DNA of 64,000 nt from Solea solea (lineage: Eukaryota > Chordata > Actinopteri > Pleuronectiformes > Soleidae): positions 18,661,364 through 18,725,363 of the forward strand of contig NC_081154.1 in assembly GCF_958295425.1 (NCBI RefSeq), read 5' to 3'. Made by a program: the position numbers and the translations under genes. Positions 32,841 to 44,770 of the stretch are shown in pieces. Below the pieces are notes generated by a model. That model was given only the letters and a program-made list of their open reading frames with translations. It was not told the origin of the DNA and made no database searches. Positions within the stretch are counted from its first letter, which is position 1. Every line of letters starts with the position of its first letter.

Positions 32841-33732
32841 CCACAGTTTTCCTGGCAAGCACAATTTACAGTAGAAAAACAATATCTAATTTTGTTTTTA
32901 TGAGATATTACAGCTTATTTTAAGCTTTAATTTAATAACCAGCTAAAACAAAAGATTTTTATGTTGAAGCTATGCACAGCCGTACAAAAGAGACAAAACC
33001 TGCTCCGCCCCCTTTCTGCCTGACATCACCACGCCCCCAAAACCTGGACACATCATGTTTTTCGTGGACTCATCTTCCACAGAAGACAAAGATAAAACCA
33101 TCTTGCCTGTTTTTTTGACACCGTTATCAGGTCAAACACTACACTGACGATCAGCGTTACCTCAACCACAATCATTTGACCTTGCGAGCTTGATCACTGG
33201 TCGCCGCAGACGGCGGTGAAAAGAAAAAACAGCCCAGAGGAGAGACGACATGGACGGACAATGAGACGGTGGGTAAAGGAAGAGTAAGCAGGTGTGACAA
33301 GTGAAATTAGGACGTGAGGTTTGCCGTCTGCTTCAAAGCACGAGGTGAACAAAGCTGTGCGGGAGGAAGAGGAAGAGGAGGAGGACGGCGCTCTGAGACA
33401 CTGTGTCCTTCACCTCCTCGTCACGCTGTGTCTCCACCATCAGAGACACATCACTATCTCTGCACTCGCCTTTGATCCTCACTCTCTCTCTCTTTCTCTC
33501 TTCAAACTCACTGATAATGATGTTTTTTCCAAACACCTTGTTTTTCATGTTTTGGAGGCTGAAGCCCAAAAGTGTGACACGCTCTTAAAGGGGGAACTAA
33601 AGGGAGAACTAAAGGGTTTTTCCCACCTGTGCAGTGGGAAGATGCCACTGAGAACAGAAAGTGAGTTTAAGTCTACGACACCTGAAGAAGATGTTCACGT
33701 CTGCATCTCACTGTTAAACTGACGTTTGTAAA
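32841..33732. other. Unannotated non-coding stretch
   Basis: A 133-codon plus-strand frame (33321-33722) contains EEEEEED from a GAGGAAGAGG tract and three GELKGELKG-like repeats from AGGGGGAACTAAAGGGAGAAC. No domain and no splice context, so it is not called. Confidence 0.5.
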
Positions 33733-33734
33733 CC

Positions 33735-33795
33735 ACTCACTCTCCCACACCAAACCCCATAGAGAAAATCAGCATTCTTATGTAACCTCACACAA
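33735..33795 (+). repeat. Foldback repeat, solo end (copy D)
   Basis: CTCTCCCACACCAAACCCCA then TAGAGAAAATCAGC matches the outer end of one arm of the foldback family. The rest of the hairpin is absent. Confidence 0.7.
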
Positions 33796-33986
33796 CTACA
33801 CATGAATAAACCCAAACTATCCGTTTTAACTAAACTCCTCCCACTGTAGTTGTCATGTTTGTCATGTATGGACCTAAATGTGACCTAAATGGTGTGTCGT
33901 GGTGGAAGTGGCCAAATGTGAAACGGCACTTTTATGAAACAGTTCTCAGCTTCTTATTTAGCACAAGGACGCTGGACTCGTACATC

Positions 33987-34008
33987 TGTGTGTGTGTGTG
34001 TGTGTGTG
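33987..34008. repeat. (GT)11 microsatellite
   Basis: Perfect TG repeat. Confidence 0.95.
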
Positions 34009-34136
34009 AGACTCGTGGTAATGAAGCAGTCCCAGTAATTAGCTCGACTCTCATACAGAATAATCTACTGCACATGTGTATGAAGTGTGGTCTTGCGGAA
34101 AATTAGCAAAGCAAATGAAAGTTTTAAAAACAGACT

Positions 34137-34158
34137 AGAATAGAATAGAATAGAATAT
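34137..34158. repeat. (TAGAA)4 microsatellite
   Basis: Pentanucleotide TAGAA repeated about four times. Confidence 0.9.
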
Positions 34159-34437
34159 AAGTAAGTAAAACAAGTCATGTGACTTCAGGTTTTCATGCAC
34201 TTTGGCATCAGGTTCCAAAAAGCCAGACTCTACCTTTCATCTTTAATATCCACACGTTTCTATTTTAGTCAAATTGATCCGTACATTCACCGCTTCTTTT
34301 GCCAACACATTCCTGGAAAGAATGTACGTGAAAAAGGAACTACCATGTCTTGTTTTTTTTTTTTTTGTCTGTGACTTTGTCACATCAACAGCTTTCGGTG
34401 ACCTTGCCACTGTAACACACGAGACAAAAAAGTGCAG

Positions 34438-34461
34438 CACACACAAACACACACACACACG
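34438..34461. repeat. (AC)n microsatellite
   Basis: CACACACAAACACACACACA-type tract. Confidence 0.9.
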
Positions 34462-34829
34462 CCAAGACTCCCTGCTTTGAGGAAACAGATCGAATGTAAC
34501 AGATATTTTATGGACTCGATACAAACCTACTTCACCCTCGCAGACGTTCAAACGAGCCTTTGAAACGTGAGAGCGCTCCACTGTTGATCCTCACTCTCTC
34601 TCTTGTGTTTGCTCTTTATCGGTTCCTTGTAAAGTGGATCTCTGTGGAGTCGCAGTCACACCAGCGCGTCACCGCCAGAGCCTGAGACATCGCAGTAATG
34701 AGATCCGGCAAACGCCTCCTTGCCCCGAGCTCTTAAAGCTTTTATGTCAGATTTGGTGCACGATCTGTGATCAAGTGCACGATGAAAAGATGTTTTTGAA
34801 CAGATGTGATATTGATGCCAAAGACTAAG
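34462..34829. other. Unannotated non-coding stretch
   Basis: No gene or repeat is recognised; leads into the GAGACC array. Confidence 0.5.
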
Positions 34830-35350
34830 AGATGGAGACCAAGACAAGACAAGACTTGAAGATCAAAACTGAGACGAGACCAAGAGCGAGTCATGATCAA
34901 GACCACAACGCACTGAGATCCGAGGACCAAGACGAAGAGACAAAGACCAAGACAAGACCAAGACGAAACTGAAGCATACACCAACGTAGGACCAGTTCTT
35001 AGAGACTGACATAAGACCAAGAAAGGAGTTTACTGACACTGAGACCAAGTCAAGACTTAAACTAACTAATCTATATTGAGACCAAGACCACAGTGTACTG
35101 AGACGAAGAAGACTTGAAGATCAAACCTGAGACAAGACTGAGAGCAAGGCATGACCACGACCACGATGGAGATCAGGACCAAGACCAAAATTAATTACAC
35201 AGACAACAAGATGGAAGAACGACTTGGAGACAACACTAAGACGGGACATACTGACACTAAAAGAGGACCAAGTTATAGAGACTGAGACAGAGTCGAGACT
35301 TAAACCAAAACGTACTGAGACCAAGACCGAAATTTACTGGAATTAAGATA
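34830..35350 (+). repeat. GAGACCAAGAC minisatellite, block 1
   Basis: Degenerate purine-rich array of GAGACCAAGAC, GACAAGAC and GATCAAGACCA words. A higher-order repeat with a 258-bp period is visible: AGACTTGAAGATCAAA starts at 34852 and again at 35110, each followed by the same series of variant words. Minus-strand frames across it are low complexity. Confidence 0.85.
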
Positions 35351-35559
35351 AAGACTTAGAGACAGGTGTTGGGGCTGAGATGTCTACTGTAATCCACTAT
35401 TCTATTGTTCTCCATGGGTAAGGCCTACATGCAGTTTCAAAAGCCTGATTTGAGTTTCCAACAAGTTTCCAACTAAAAGAAATTAATTATTCCATAATTA
35501 ATTAATTATTAATATTCTAAATTCATAACCAATCACGCTCCTAATCCCAACACAGATCA

Positions 35560-35850
35560 AGACAAAACCAAGTACTGAGTCATTAGAAAGACTAAACTAT
35601 ATTGAGACCAAAACGAGAGCAAGTCTTACAGACTGAGACAACACTGACACCAAGTCACGACCAAGACCAGAATGTATTGAGATCCCGAGGACTAACACAC
35701 CTGGACCAGAGTGTACCGAGACCAAGACACGACTAAGACTTTGAGCACTGAGAACAAGTCATGACCAAGACCAGGTTGTACCGAGATCAGAGAACCAAGA
35801 CAAGACGGAAACCAGAGCGTACTCAAGCCAAGTCAGGATCAAGATTTAGA
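35560..35850 (+). repeat. GAGACCAAGAC minisatellite, block 2
   Basis: Same vocabulary (AAGTCATGACCAAGACCAG, TACCGAGACCAAGACACGAC) after a 200-bp interruption that contains TAATTAATTAATTATT. Confidence 0.8.
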
Positions 35851-36102
35851 GAAATTTACTGAATATTCCTCAATAAAACACTAGTACAGAAAAAGTACTG
35901 ACACCTGGTCGATTCCTGCACGAGTGAATGAGTGAAAGGGCAGGTGAATTTGTGGACGTCAGTAAAGTTCAGTGTTTAAATATTTGATGATGAAGCAAAT
36001 TCAGAAATACAGCCCTTATACTTTGAAGGAGAAAGAAGAGAATAATTACCATCCTCTCCTTGGATTTGGCTTTTTCCCAGGTTGTATATCTTGTAGGAAG
36101 GT

Positions 36103-36106
<4 letters not shown>

Positions 36107-36133
<27 letters not shown>
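36107..36133. repeat. (GT)13 microsatellite
   Basis: Perfect TG repeat. A second interrupted GT tract lies at 36294-36317. Confidence 0.95.
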
Positions 36134-36770
36134 ATGAACAGGTTCAGGCTATGGATGACATTTTGAGCTCTGATTGCCTGGCAGGTCAGCTGACTCTCAG
36201 CGAGTCCCTGGTCCCACAGGGGACTGTGACAAAGATAGAGTGGAGCTCGCTGTGACACACCTCAGCGACTACCACACGTGTGACAGATGTGTGTTAATGT
36301 GTGTGTCTGTGTGTGCGTGACCTAGGGGCTCGCAGGCATCCGTGGCCAATCTTGGGTGTGATTGAGGGCAGATCCAGCCATTGAGCATGTCTAGGCTGCT
36401 TTTATCCCCGCTGCCTTATCACCTGCCTAACCTCCTGAACCTACAATCCTGCCACCACCGCCGGGGGGAATTGCAGCTGTCCACCACTACAAATCTGTGT
36501 AACACAATATACTGCACTCACAAGGTCAAAACAACAGTGAAATCACCTGTGGATAACACAATCGAGCCATGCATCATTAACACACAAAAAGACAAAAAAC
36601 AAGAGAGGCTTAAACACCTTACACCGGCACCTGAAGCGTTCGTCTTTTGATCCACAAAGTGAGAAGAACCTTCTGGAGCTGTATAGAACTTTACCTGCTT
36701 ATAGCTACTACCATCTTACATAAACATGACAAAAATAATCCTGATCTGTTAAAATGTTACTGGTAAGATA
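36134..36770. other. Unannotated non-coding stretch
   Basis: No gene or recognised repeat. Confidence 0.5.
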
Positions 36771-36777
36771 TCTGGGT

Positions 36778-37384
36778 GGGGTTGCACCAATTTGGTGTAA
36801 GTCTCGGGATTTAGTATTTACCAAACCACGATTAAATCCTGACCAAATTCAGTAATTTCAGTTGCACCAGATCATCTTAAGCAATCCCATAGTTAGTAAA
36901 TTCATAGTCAAACATGGACCTGTAGCAAAAAAATCTCGATGACATGACAAACTTGAAGAATAGTGCTCAACTGCTGGAGCTATCAAGTTGGTTATTTGGA
37001 TTATTTGGTAATTTTGGAAAAAGGTACCAGGAATAAATATCTGTCTCTCAGAATTCTTTGGTTCCTTATCCTGGAAAGGAAAGGATCTTTATTGTCGTTA
37101 TACAACAGATATTGCTAATTTACAAGGTCATCAGCTCAGAGCTCCTACAAGTGAATACGCCGCCAATGGACAATGGACCAATCTGACCGAAGGAACCCAG
37201 AGACCCATGCAAACTGACTCCAAACGGAAAGGTCCTAGACCGGAAATCAAACCCAGCACCTTCTTGCTGTGAGGCAACAGTGCTACTTACTGAGCCAGCT
37301 AGGTCTTATTGGACTAACACCACTCATTGGGTGTCAATATTTAGGAACAACTGAACTCTACACTAAAAGCGGTGCAACCCATTT
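36778..37384. mobile_element. Possible DNA element with GGGTTGCACC ends, containing a SINE
   Basis: GGGGTTGCACCAATTTGG near 36779 and, reverse-complemented, GGGTTGCACCGCTTTTAG ending near 37382 form 10-bp inverted ends. A short target duplication could not be assigned with confidence, so the classification is tentative. A SINE (37078-37308) lies inside. Confidence 0.35.
37078..37308 (-). mobile_element. tRNA-derived SINE
   Basis: Minus strand: GCTGGCTCAGTAAGTAGCAC (A-box region), TGTTGCCTCACAGCAAGAAG, then GGTGCTGGGTTTGATTTCC (B-box region, GGTTCGATTCC with two changes). The body has CCTTTCCGTTTGGAGTCAG, TTTGCATGGGTCTCTGGG and GTATAACGACAATAAAGATC at the tail. This is a standard teleost tRNA-SINE layout; a diverged copy is at 24.9 kb. 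Confidence 0.75.
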
Positions 37385-38080
37385 TAACTTAGCAGTGACT
37401 TAGTATGATGGTAGACTGTCTGATCCTGCATCATAACAACCAATCATACCTCATAACAAATTTTGTTTTTACAGTTTCTAAGAGATATAAATAGATTTCT
37501 ACCAAACATTAAATCGGAACATACTTGGGTGCCCATCGCAAAAAAATCAGATTGAAGAAAGTTGAAACCATAACCTCTTGGTGGATGTAATAAAAGAACA
37601 AAATACAAGTCAGTCTTTCATCATTTTGCTTTGAAAGAAACTAAAAATGAGATGCATGAACAAATAAAGTTTGAATAAAGCCGTTTTCGAGGTGGTTTGT
37701 GAGCTGCAGATCCAGCACCGGCCCCAGACTTAACGGCTAATTTTGAATTGAATTTGCTATCTTTCATTGACTTTTCCCCTCCCTTGCTCCTGCTGAATTG
37801 GCCTGTGTCTGGTCTGAAATGTCTGAGACGCTGCAGAGTTTGCATTTAAATAGAAGAAGCAGCAGCAGAAAAGCTTCAATGTGCGAGTCCAAACTCACTG
37901 AGGGAGAAACAAGTGTTTTAACCTGGTTCTGATACAAAATGTATATGCCACAGACGACTGAAAAGTTGGTTTGTCGATAATAAAACACAGGTTTCTATTC
38001 CAAGTACGGACTATGACAGGTTTGGTTTTCATATACTGTGAGACCTAACAGGTTTCTACCACACCTTCAAACCATACTCT
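37385..38080. other. Unannotated non-coding stretch
   Basis: No gene. Minor AGAAGAAGCAGCAGCAGAAA tract at 37852-37871. Confidence 0.5.
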
Positions 38081-38084
38081 TATT

Positions 38085-38175
38085 ATAGAGGAGGATCAGT
38101 GGTAGAGCAGGTCATCCAACAAGAATAGGTTGATGGTTTGAACCAGATTTTGCAAGTCTACATAACATCCCTGTG
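38085..38175 (+). mobile_element. tRNA-like SINE head remnant
   Basis: GGATCAGTGGTAGAGCAGG resembles a tRNA A box and D arm, and GGTTGATGGTTTGAACC a T arm, with the 7.8-kb SINE as the nearest relative. Body degraded. Confidence 0.5.
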
Positions 38176-38384
38176 CACATTTTTCTTGTGTGTGTTCTTA
38201 TCTGTGAAATAAATAAAAACAATAAACAAATACTAAAATAAAGAGGGAATTTTTGACACAGATGCTTGGCTCACACTGATCCACCGTATCGTCCACAAAT
38301 CCAAACAGAGTTGGTGAATTTGTTTCAATAAATCAACAGATATCCCTCAGAACCTGAATTTGACTAGTTCCAGACTGACCTGGT

Positions 38385-38570
38385 GTGTTTGTATTTTAGG
38401 ACCTCTTCTTGTCAGGACCAGTAGTCCTCATGGAGACCAAAACCTGGTCCTGATGAGGCAGAACCTCATTTCTAAAGGAACTGGTTATGTTGTGACCAAG
38501 ATTTGAGTTGTCGTTTGGTTAAGGTTAGTGTTCTCTAGTGTTCTCTAGTGTTCTCTAGCCTAAGGTGACC
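38385..38570 (+). repeat. Dispersed repeat (AACTGGTT family, copy 2) with 11-bp triplication
   Basis: TTGTCAGGACCAGTAGTCC, CAAAACCTGGTCCTGATGAG and AGGAACTGGTTATG match the fragments at 2889 and 40530. The copy ends in GTTAAGGTTAG and three tandem GTGTTCTCTAG units (38526-38560). Confidence 0.7.
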
Positions 38571-39690
38571 CCCTAATGACCTGAACAATCTGCATCGTTC
38601 AACTGAATGACTAACTCTAGACCAGGATCAGCCTCAGAGGTAAAAGACCTGGTTCTTCCCACTAGTCAGTTAGAACTGAAGAAGCAAGTCCAGTCACCCA
38701 CAGCTAACTACTGAAGAAGTGAAGGTTAGTGTTTGGGAAAAGTCTTTGTTTTCTTTCTTTTGCAAATGAACAGAAGTCAATGCAGTCCTTTTCAGCTCTT
38801 TCCAGCTGAGAGGGAAACATTGAGAGGTTCACAGTGAAAACCTGTAAACATGTTCTCCATCAACAGCTCGGCTTCAAACACTTGACTGATGAGACGATGA
38901 AGGGGAATTTAATGCTACCTCTAAAATAACGCCACAAAGTCCAGCGTCGGTGTCAGCAGCCGGGAAAATATGACCGGAAATTGAAACCACTGCAGAGAGC
39001 TGAAATATTAAAAAACATATATATATATATATATTTGTGTGGCAACCTTGAACTTCCCCCAAATTCATTTTCAGGGGGGGAAAATACAATTTGCAGGATG
39101 CTTGCGCTGCAGAAGGGAATGGGTCTTGGTGCGGGGGCGAGGAATGAAAATGAAGGCAGTGATTTGGAGTCAGGAGGTTTGTATGTGAAAAGTGATTGTG
39201 CCGCTCGCGGTGGAGCCGGCACTCACTGACACCTCCACAGATGACTTTATTTAAGCTCTGCGGCCCAAAACATTTGCACCCCAGCTTGGCCTCGCTGCTC
39301 CGTCGACCTGTGCAGAGGAGGACGCTGCTGCTGCTGTTGTCTGAGGTGTTTCTACTGAGTGACGTGGCCTCGGGCACAAATGTCCTCAAGACCCCCAACG
39401 ACGACGACCAACACATCGCCAGAATTATAAGAAAAAACATTTTCTGCTAATGCTTTAATAGCTCAGACCAGAAAAGTCATAAAACGTGTGTGCAGGCATT
39501 TTTATGGTTGTAGAGTTATCCAAAATATGGACAACGAGTGACTTCTACTGCCCCTTTTTTTCATAGATAACTTTCAATTTCAATTAAACCGTTTAGGAAT
39601 CACAGTACTGAGAAGCTGACGTCACAAACGCACGATTGGACGGTAATTGCCATTGGAGTCCAGAGGTTCTACTGTCATGACAAGTACATG
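38571..39690. other. Unique non-coding DNA
   Basis: (AT)9 at 39017-39034. Bases 38960-39430 are the least repeat-like part, with overlapping open frames on both strands (188 codons minus, 84 codons plus). The minus frame includes an IYIYIY run from the AT tract and shows no domain; neither frame has convincing splice or start context. Confidence 0.45.
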
Positions 39691-39694
39691 GGCG

Positions 39695-39815
39695 CAATTA
39701 AAGTTCTATTTGATCATCTTCTACCACTTTATCCTCCACTTTGTCACCAAGCTCAGCAGACATAGGGCGAAAAGCGGAGGTCACACCCTGGACAGAAGGC
39801 CAGTCCATAGGTTTT
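39695..39815 (-). repeat. Teleost dispersed repeat (GTTAATTG family), minus copy
   Basis: CATCTTCTACCACTTTATCC then CATAGGGCGAAAAGCGGAGG and CACCCTGGACAGAAGGCCAG are the reverse complement of the 3' half of the repeat at 22.3 kb. Part of a 146-codon open frame derives from this repeat. Confidence 0.75.
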
Positions 39816-40525
39816 TGAATTTTCTATATCTCGCAAACGGTTTAGGGAGTTACGGTAATGAAGCACTCATGCCAAATCCCGTTGGTGACAGAAGGATGTT
39901 GTTGGGGAGATTGGGAGCTGTCTCCTCTGCCCCCTACTGTCTGATTGGGCGCTGTCTCCACTGCGGGGAGTTCTCAGAATCAGGAGGATCTTGCGAGAAA
40001 CACAGAACTACACACAGACGCCAGCCAGCCAGGTTACCGGCTATAAGATCGAGGCAGCGATGGAGTTATTTTAATTGTTCATTATGACAGAGGCGGCGAA
40101 AAAGAGGCAGAGAAAACTGTTGTCGGAGGTAGCGAGGGAGAGGAAAATGGCTGTCTGACCGAGCGAGTGGCCACACATGAGGGCACGTCAAGAAATGAAA
40201 AACAAAGAAGCTTGAAAAACGGATGTCGACCGAGGTGGACGCAGCTCCAAGGCTTGTGTTCACCAGAGGGTCAGGAGAGGGGGAACAGAGCGCCAGGATG
40301 GAGGTTTACAGTGGTGTCGTAAAATGTGTACTCCAAAACTGTAGGGGGAGCTAGTTCCACTTTAAGCTACAGGTGTGTGAAAGCACAGTAGACATTGACA
40401 AATGGAAACTGTGTTTTACCTGTGCTAAGGTGAGCATAAATTACAAACATTAAATTAAAAATATTTAAAACTCATGGTGTGATTTTTTAGGGATTATTTG
40501 AAGCGTAATAAATCAAATTTACAAA
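39816..40525. other. Unannotated non-coding stretch
   Basis: GC-richer at 39900-40270; no domain-bearing frame. GTAGGGGGAGCTAGTTCC at 40342 is of the type found in dispersed repeats. Confidence 0.45.
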
Positions 40526-40529
40526 CAAA

Positions 40530-40632
40530 ATAGCACGGTCCTAATAAGGCAGAACCAAATTTCTGCGGAACTGGTTAGAAGTTTAGGAGTCAGTTTTAAA
40601 TTGTGGTTATGGTTTTGTGTGTGTGTGTGCAA
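40530..40632 (+). repeat. Dispersed repeat (AACTGGTT family, copy 3)
   Basis: ACGGTCCTAATAAGGCAGAA, TTTCTGCGGAACTGGTTAG and AAATTGTGGTTATGG match copy 2 in order; ends in a GTGTGTGTGTGTG tract. Confidence 0.6.
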
Positions 40633-41240
40633 GAGAGAGAATCTTTATTTATCATAAATCATAAAAATAGTGTTTTCACAGTTTTACTGCTGTTTATCTG
40701 CAGCATCATTTAATCCTGACTGGATTTTTCTCCAGCAAATTTCACACATTCTCCCTCAGACTGCGGCTGATTTTCGACTTATTTTAAAAAAGAAAGATTA
40801 TCAAAAATGATCAGATTCTGTGATTATAAAACAAGCACGTGTGGAGCAGAGACAAAAATACTGTAGTGGAGGTGAAAACAGGAAGAGAACTCATTCCAGA
40901 GGGGGTGGGGCCACAGAGAGAATAAAGACCAGTGTATCAAAACCCGTATTAATCTGCCTGATAGCCTTCACGCCCGCCCTGCATTAGAGGAAAATAGCGC
41001 TGAGCTGCGCTGAGCCTCAGACGCTCTCTCAATCTCCGGCTCTCTGAGCGAGCGCTGTCTGCACAGCAGCCAAGGCCTCCCCGCCGCAATGAGGAATGAT
41101 GGAGGAGAGAAGCGTGCATGCTTGTGTGTGCGTTGCTCCAATCCACCGCAGAGTTTTACATTTTAATCAGATCACACAATACAACAAGGCAGGTGGAAAT
41201 CAAGCCTGTGCAGGTGGAGGGGAAGCAATTAACGGAGAGA
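40633..41240. other. Unique non-coding DNA; candidate conserved patch at 40930-41110
   Basis: CCCGTATTAATCTGCCTGAT and GCGCTGTCTGCACAGCAGCC lie in non-repetitive, CG-containing sequence. Style suggests a conserved element; no alignment available. Confidence 0.35.
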
Positions 41241-41243
41241 GTG

Positions 41244-41334
41244 GAGGGACAGAGGGACAGAGAGACAGAGGGACAGAGGGACAGAGGGACAGAGAGACAG
41301 AGAGTCAGAGGGACAGAGGGAGGAGGAGGAGGAC
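41244..41334 (+). repeat. GGGACAGA octamer minisatellite
   Basis: About ten units of GGGACAGA with GAGACAGA and GAGTCAGA variants, then GGAGGAGGAGG. Plus-strand frames reading RDRGTEGQ come from it. Confidence 0.95.
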
Positions 41335-42280
41335 GCCTACTCGTTTCATCAGGGGAGAATGAAAAATGAAAAAGGAGGCTTTTTTTCCATATTTAATTCA
41401 CCCAGAATTGATTTGAAGATGGATGCACACAAAGTTAGATGATCTTGAAATTGTGTTTTCGAGGCCACAGAAAAGAGGATTAGGGTGAGTTTGTCTTTGT
41501 TGTTTTTGGAGGAAAAGTCTTTGTTTACTCGCGCTCACTTTTAGAGAAACTCAACCTTTAGTGTTTTCTTTAAACGACAAAAACAAAGGCCTTTTTCACA
41601 GCACACAGACACAGTTCTGCTGCAGTTTAATACGATTTTAGATGATTCTTTTTGAACGTGCTTCCAGGCAATGTGAGCTGGAGTCTTTTATTGAGACACA
41701 TCGAAGACGTCTAAGACTTGTGTCGCCGTAGTTACGCGACGATTTGTGCTATTGAAAAAAATACAACTTTTTCTGAAAGATGAGAAGTTTCACGTCAAAG
41801 CCAACGTTGTGGTTATTACAGTAATTTCACTTGCGCTGCCTGTACATACAGTGGTTTCCAATTTTTTGGCCTGTTTATGCAACATTTGAGACAAAAACAT
41901 ATGTTATTTTAAATATGTTTTATACTGTTCACATTTTTAACACATAAAATCTGGTGTTCGTGTACAACTACAGTGTTTTTCTTGATTTTAAATCGTTAAT
42001 ACACTACTTTAACGTGCAGTAAATTGTAAATAACGGCCAAATATTGAAAGTTATTCTGGAAAATTTGGAATAAAGCAATTTGTTACAGGACATTTCTTGG
42101 CCCTTTAATGGAGAAAATAAGCAGAAAAATAAAGGCCATATGGATATTTTGAGGCTTAAGTGTTAAAGGGTTAATTTTAGTCGTTAAAAAGTGGTAGACT
42201 CAGATTCTGAAAGCATCATTTCCTCCATTTCCTCCATTTTGACATCGTGACGTAGGTGAAATCTTAAAGCTGATTGGCTT
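41335..42280. other. Unannotated non-coding stretch
   Basis: AT-rich; no gene or repeat recognised. Confidence 0.5.
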
Positions 42281-42285
42281 TAAGA

Positions 42286-42325
42286 TGTGTCCCTCATGTG
42301 GAGAATAAAGCAGTAGAAAATGAGT
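42286..42325 (+). repeat. Fragment of the GTTAATTG-family repeat (3' end)
   Basis: CCCTCATGTGGAGAATAAAG then CAGTAGAAAATGAG matches the 3' end seen at 22406-22430. Confidence 0.65.
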
Positions 42326-42553
42326 CTCCAGAGTTTTAAAGAATTTGGTAAACACACGTTTTAAATACTGTAAAAACAGACTTATTATACTGTGTATATT
42401 GTCTATAAAAACATGGTGGACCAATATCACAGCTGTGTCTGATTTCCACTCCTGATAAATTCAATTACCTGTGCAGTTTATGAACCAGCATCCTTTGAGT
42501 GAGAAATAAACTCGGCCTGTCAAAGCACTCATCCTTGATTCCAATAAAAATAT

Positions 42554-42554
<1 letters not shown>

Positions 42555-42604
<50 letters not shown>
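42555..42604. repeat. (GT)25 microsatellite
   Basis: The longest perfect GT repeat of the window, 50 bp. A 17-base poly(A) follows at 42766-42780. Confidence 0.98.
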
Positions 42605-42606
<2 letters not shown>

Positions 42607-42839
42607 ACTCCACAGCTCCACTGAGGTTAATCTGGAAAACCTACAACAAACCCAGCCTCCGCCTGCAGCACCAGCTGCTGCTGCTCACTCCAATAACACA
42701 CAGTGAATTCAGAGGAGAAGCTGAGTCAGAGTGAGTTTTCAGGTTTTCATCAGTGACAAGAATGAAAAAAAAAAAAAAAAATAAAAAGAACTCTTAAAGA
42801 GATTTAATGGGATCTGAAAGTCAGAGGTCGGAAGTCATG

Positions 42840-42920
42840 AAGAACAAACCACGATACAATTCCATGACATCATAGCTCCTCCTCAGTGTGGGCGGGGTCA
42901 TCATAACAACTGGCATGATG
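42840..42920 (-). repeat. Dispersed repeat (GAGGAGGAGCTATGA family), copy 2
   Basis: Inverted copy of 29140-29200: CCATGACATCATAGCTCC then TCCTCAGTGTGGGCGGGG. Confidence 0.65.
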
Positions 42921-44770
42921 TGGTCAAACTAGTGACTACTACTATTTGCTGTGTATTTAGGCTTTTTCATTCATGTCTGATCCAGTTATTTTCACCAATG
43001 TTGGACCAATACTGATAGCGAGTATTGTGTCACTCGACCTGAATGCATTTAAACTCCCTTTATTTTTATTTACAGTCACAAATGTAGCCATTTTCATACA
43101 TTTAAGACCATAAGGCCTTTTTTGAGAAAGGATTAGGGTTCATATCATATTGTCTGGTATCGTGATTCCCACCCCGACACTTACACTGTAAAAAACATGC
43201 ACGTTAATTCAGTTGTGAGGAGAATCTCTGGTTGTTTTTACTGGCTGGGTTCACTCTACGCTGATGATGACACAATGTAAAAGACAAAGAGAGGAAAAGT
43301 CAACCAAAGAAACAATACGCTACTGCCAAGAATGAGAGAGTTAGTTCTTACATTAAAGTTAAATTTATTCATTCATTCATTCATTTTTAGGGCTTGTGTT
43401 TTGCAAAACTCAGTACATTTACATGACATTCGCAAAATAAATATTGTGTTAGCTCAACTAAAAAAAAGATCTTTAAATTACACTAAGAAATGTTAGTCCA
43501 ACTGTAATCATACTAAATTTAAGTTCTTAAAAGAAAAACAAAGATTTTGAAGTTAATGGATGGTAGAAAGACACAAAATGGAGCTCAAAACATGCTAAAT
43601 ACTACTGTACATGCCAGCTAAAGCTGAAAGTGGGCTCGCCACCTAGTGTAGTGGAGGCATACACACTTTAGACTTTATGAAGTTAATTCACTGCAATACT
43701 TCAGCAGGTAAGATCAATACTTTTTTAGAACTTCTACTTCAGCCACAAAAGCTCTAAAAGCTTTAAAATAAAAAAAGTTGAAAAGTGAAGTAAGGAGTTG
43801 TTTATCGTTGATGCTGCCGTTGCTGCTGCTGTCATTACCTTCACTGAGGGAGTCTGTTAGCAGTGAAGTCAGCGTCAAAGTGTTAACGAGAGGATGGGCA
43901 GTGGTCAGCGAAGGGGGGCTGGGATCGAAAGGTCAAAAGCTGGGGCTGAACCCTGGAAGTTGAAGCACTAATGGGAAACTGGATTCCATCTCTCGCTCCT
44001 CCGTGACCTCTCAACCCACTGGAGATGAACTCGGCGCTGAACAGCTGAGTAATATTCACTGAGAAAGCACCTTGTTATGTGACTGTGCAGCGAGTGCTGC
44101 GGAGTACCGAGGAGTCTGCGACCTTTTTCCTGCACCGTCTCCACACCCACATCTTTAACCCAAGCTGTGGAGCCCAAACCCCCTGACGAGCGCCGCCTGT
44201 GAAGAGGGGAGGCGGATGATGATGATGATGGAGTGAGGGAGACGGATAGAAGGTGGGATGTTGGTTGAAAGGTCGCCTTTACCCGCCTTCCTGCCGCGTT
44301 CACCCCCCACCACCTCCACCTCGCTGCCTCATTAGTGCCAAGCAGAGAAAAGGTAAACAAGTTGCCTTAAAGAAAAACACACGCGCTGACAGCGGCGGCG
44401 TACGCACGCCTCGCTGCCGTCTGACAAAGCAGCATATGGTGCTAAATTAGCTAGGACGTAGTGGCTACACAAACACACCGCTATGACACTACTGCGGCAA
44501 AAAGACAAGGAAGTGAGGAGTCATTTTTTATTCTTTTCATCATTAAAACTATGATTTTTTTCTCTTTCATATCCAGTGTTTTCCAGATCTTTCCAGAAGA
44601 GAAACTATTGTGACCCAAATCACGATTTCAGTTGTGATGGAAGCTAATTTGCGATATCTGTAACACCTGATATCCTTTTAAATTAGGACAGAATTACTGT
44701 ATTATGTGTCACAACGGAGTGAATTATGTGTCCAAATATTTATTCTATTCAATTTTATTTGTACTTGTAC
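42921..44770. other. Unique non-coding DNA
   Basis: (ATTC)n at 43365-43386 and (GAT)6 at 44217-44231. Bases 43970-44420 are GC-rich with short frames on both strands (130 codons minus) lacking domains. No gene called. Confidence 0.45.

Noticed and set aside
38874..39440. 188-codon minus-strand open frame, the longest in the window
   Set aside because: Includes an IYIYIY run from an AT microsatellite, no domain, no signal or membrane pattern of a known family, overlaps plus-strand frames, no splice or promoter support.
39647..40087. 146-codon plus-strand frame
   Set aside because: Its first third is the reverse copy of an abundant teleost dispersed repeat (39695-39815).
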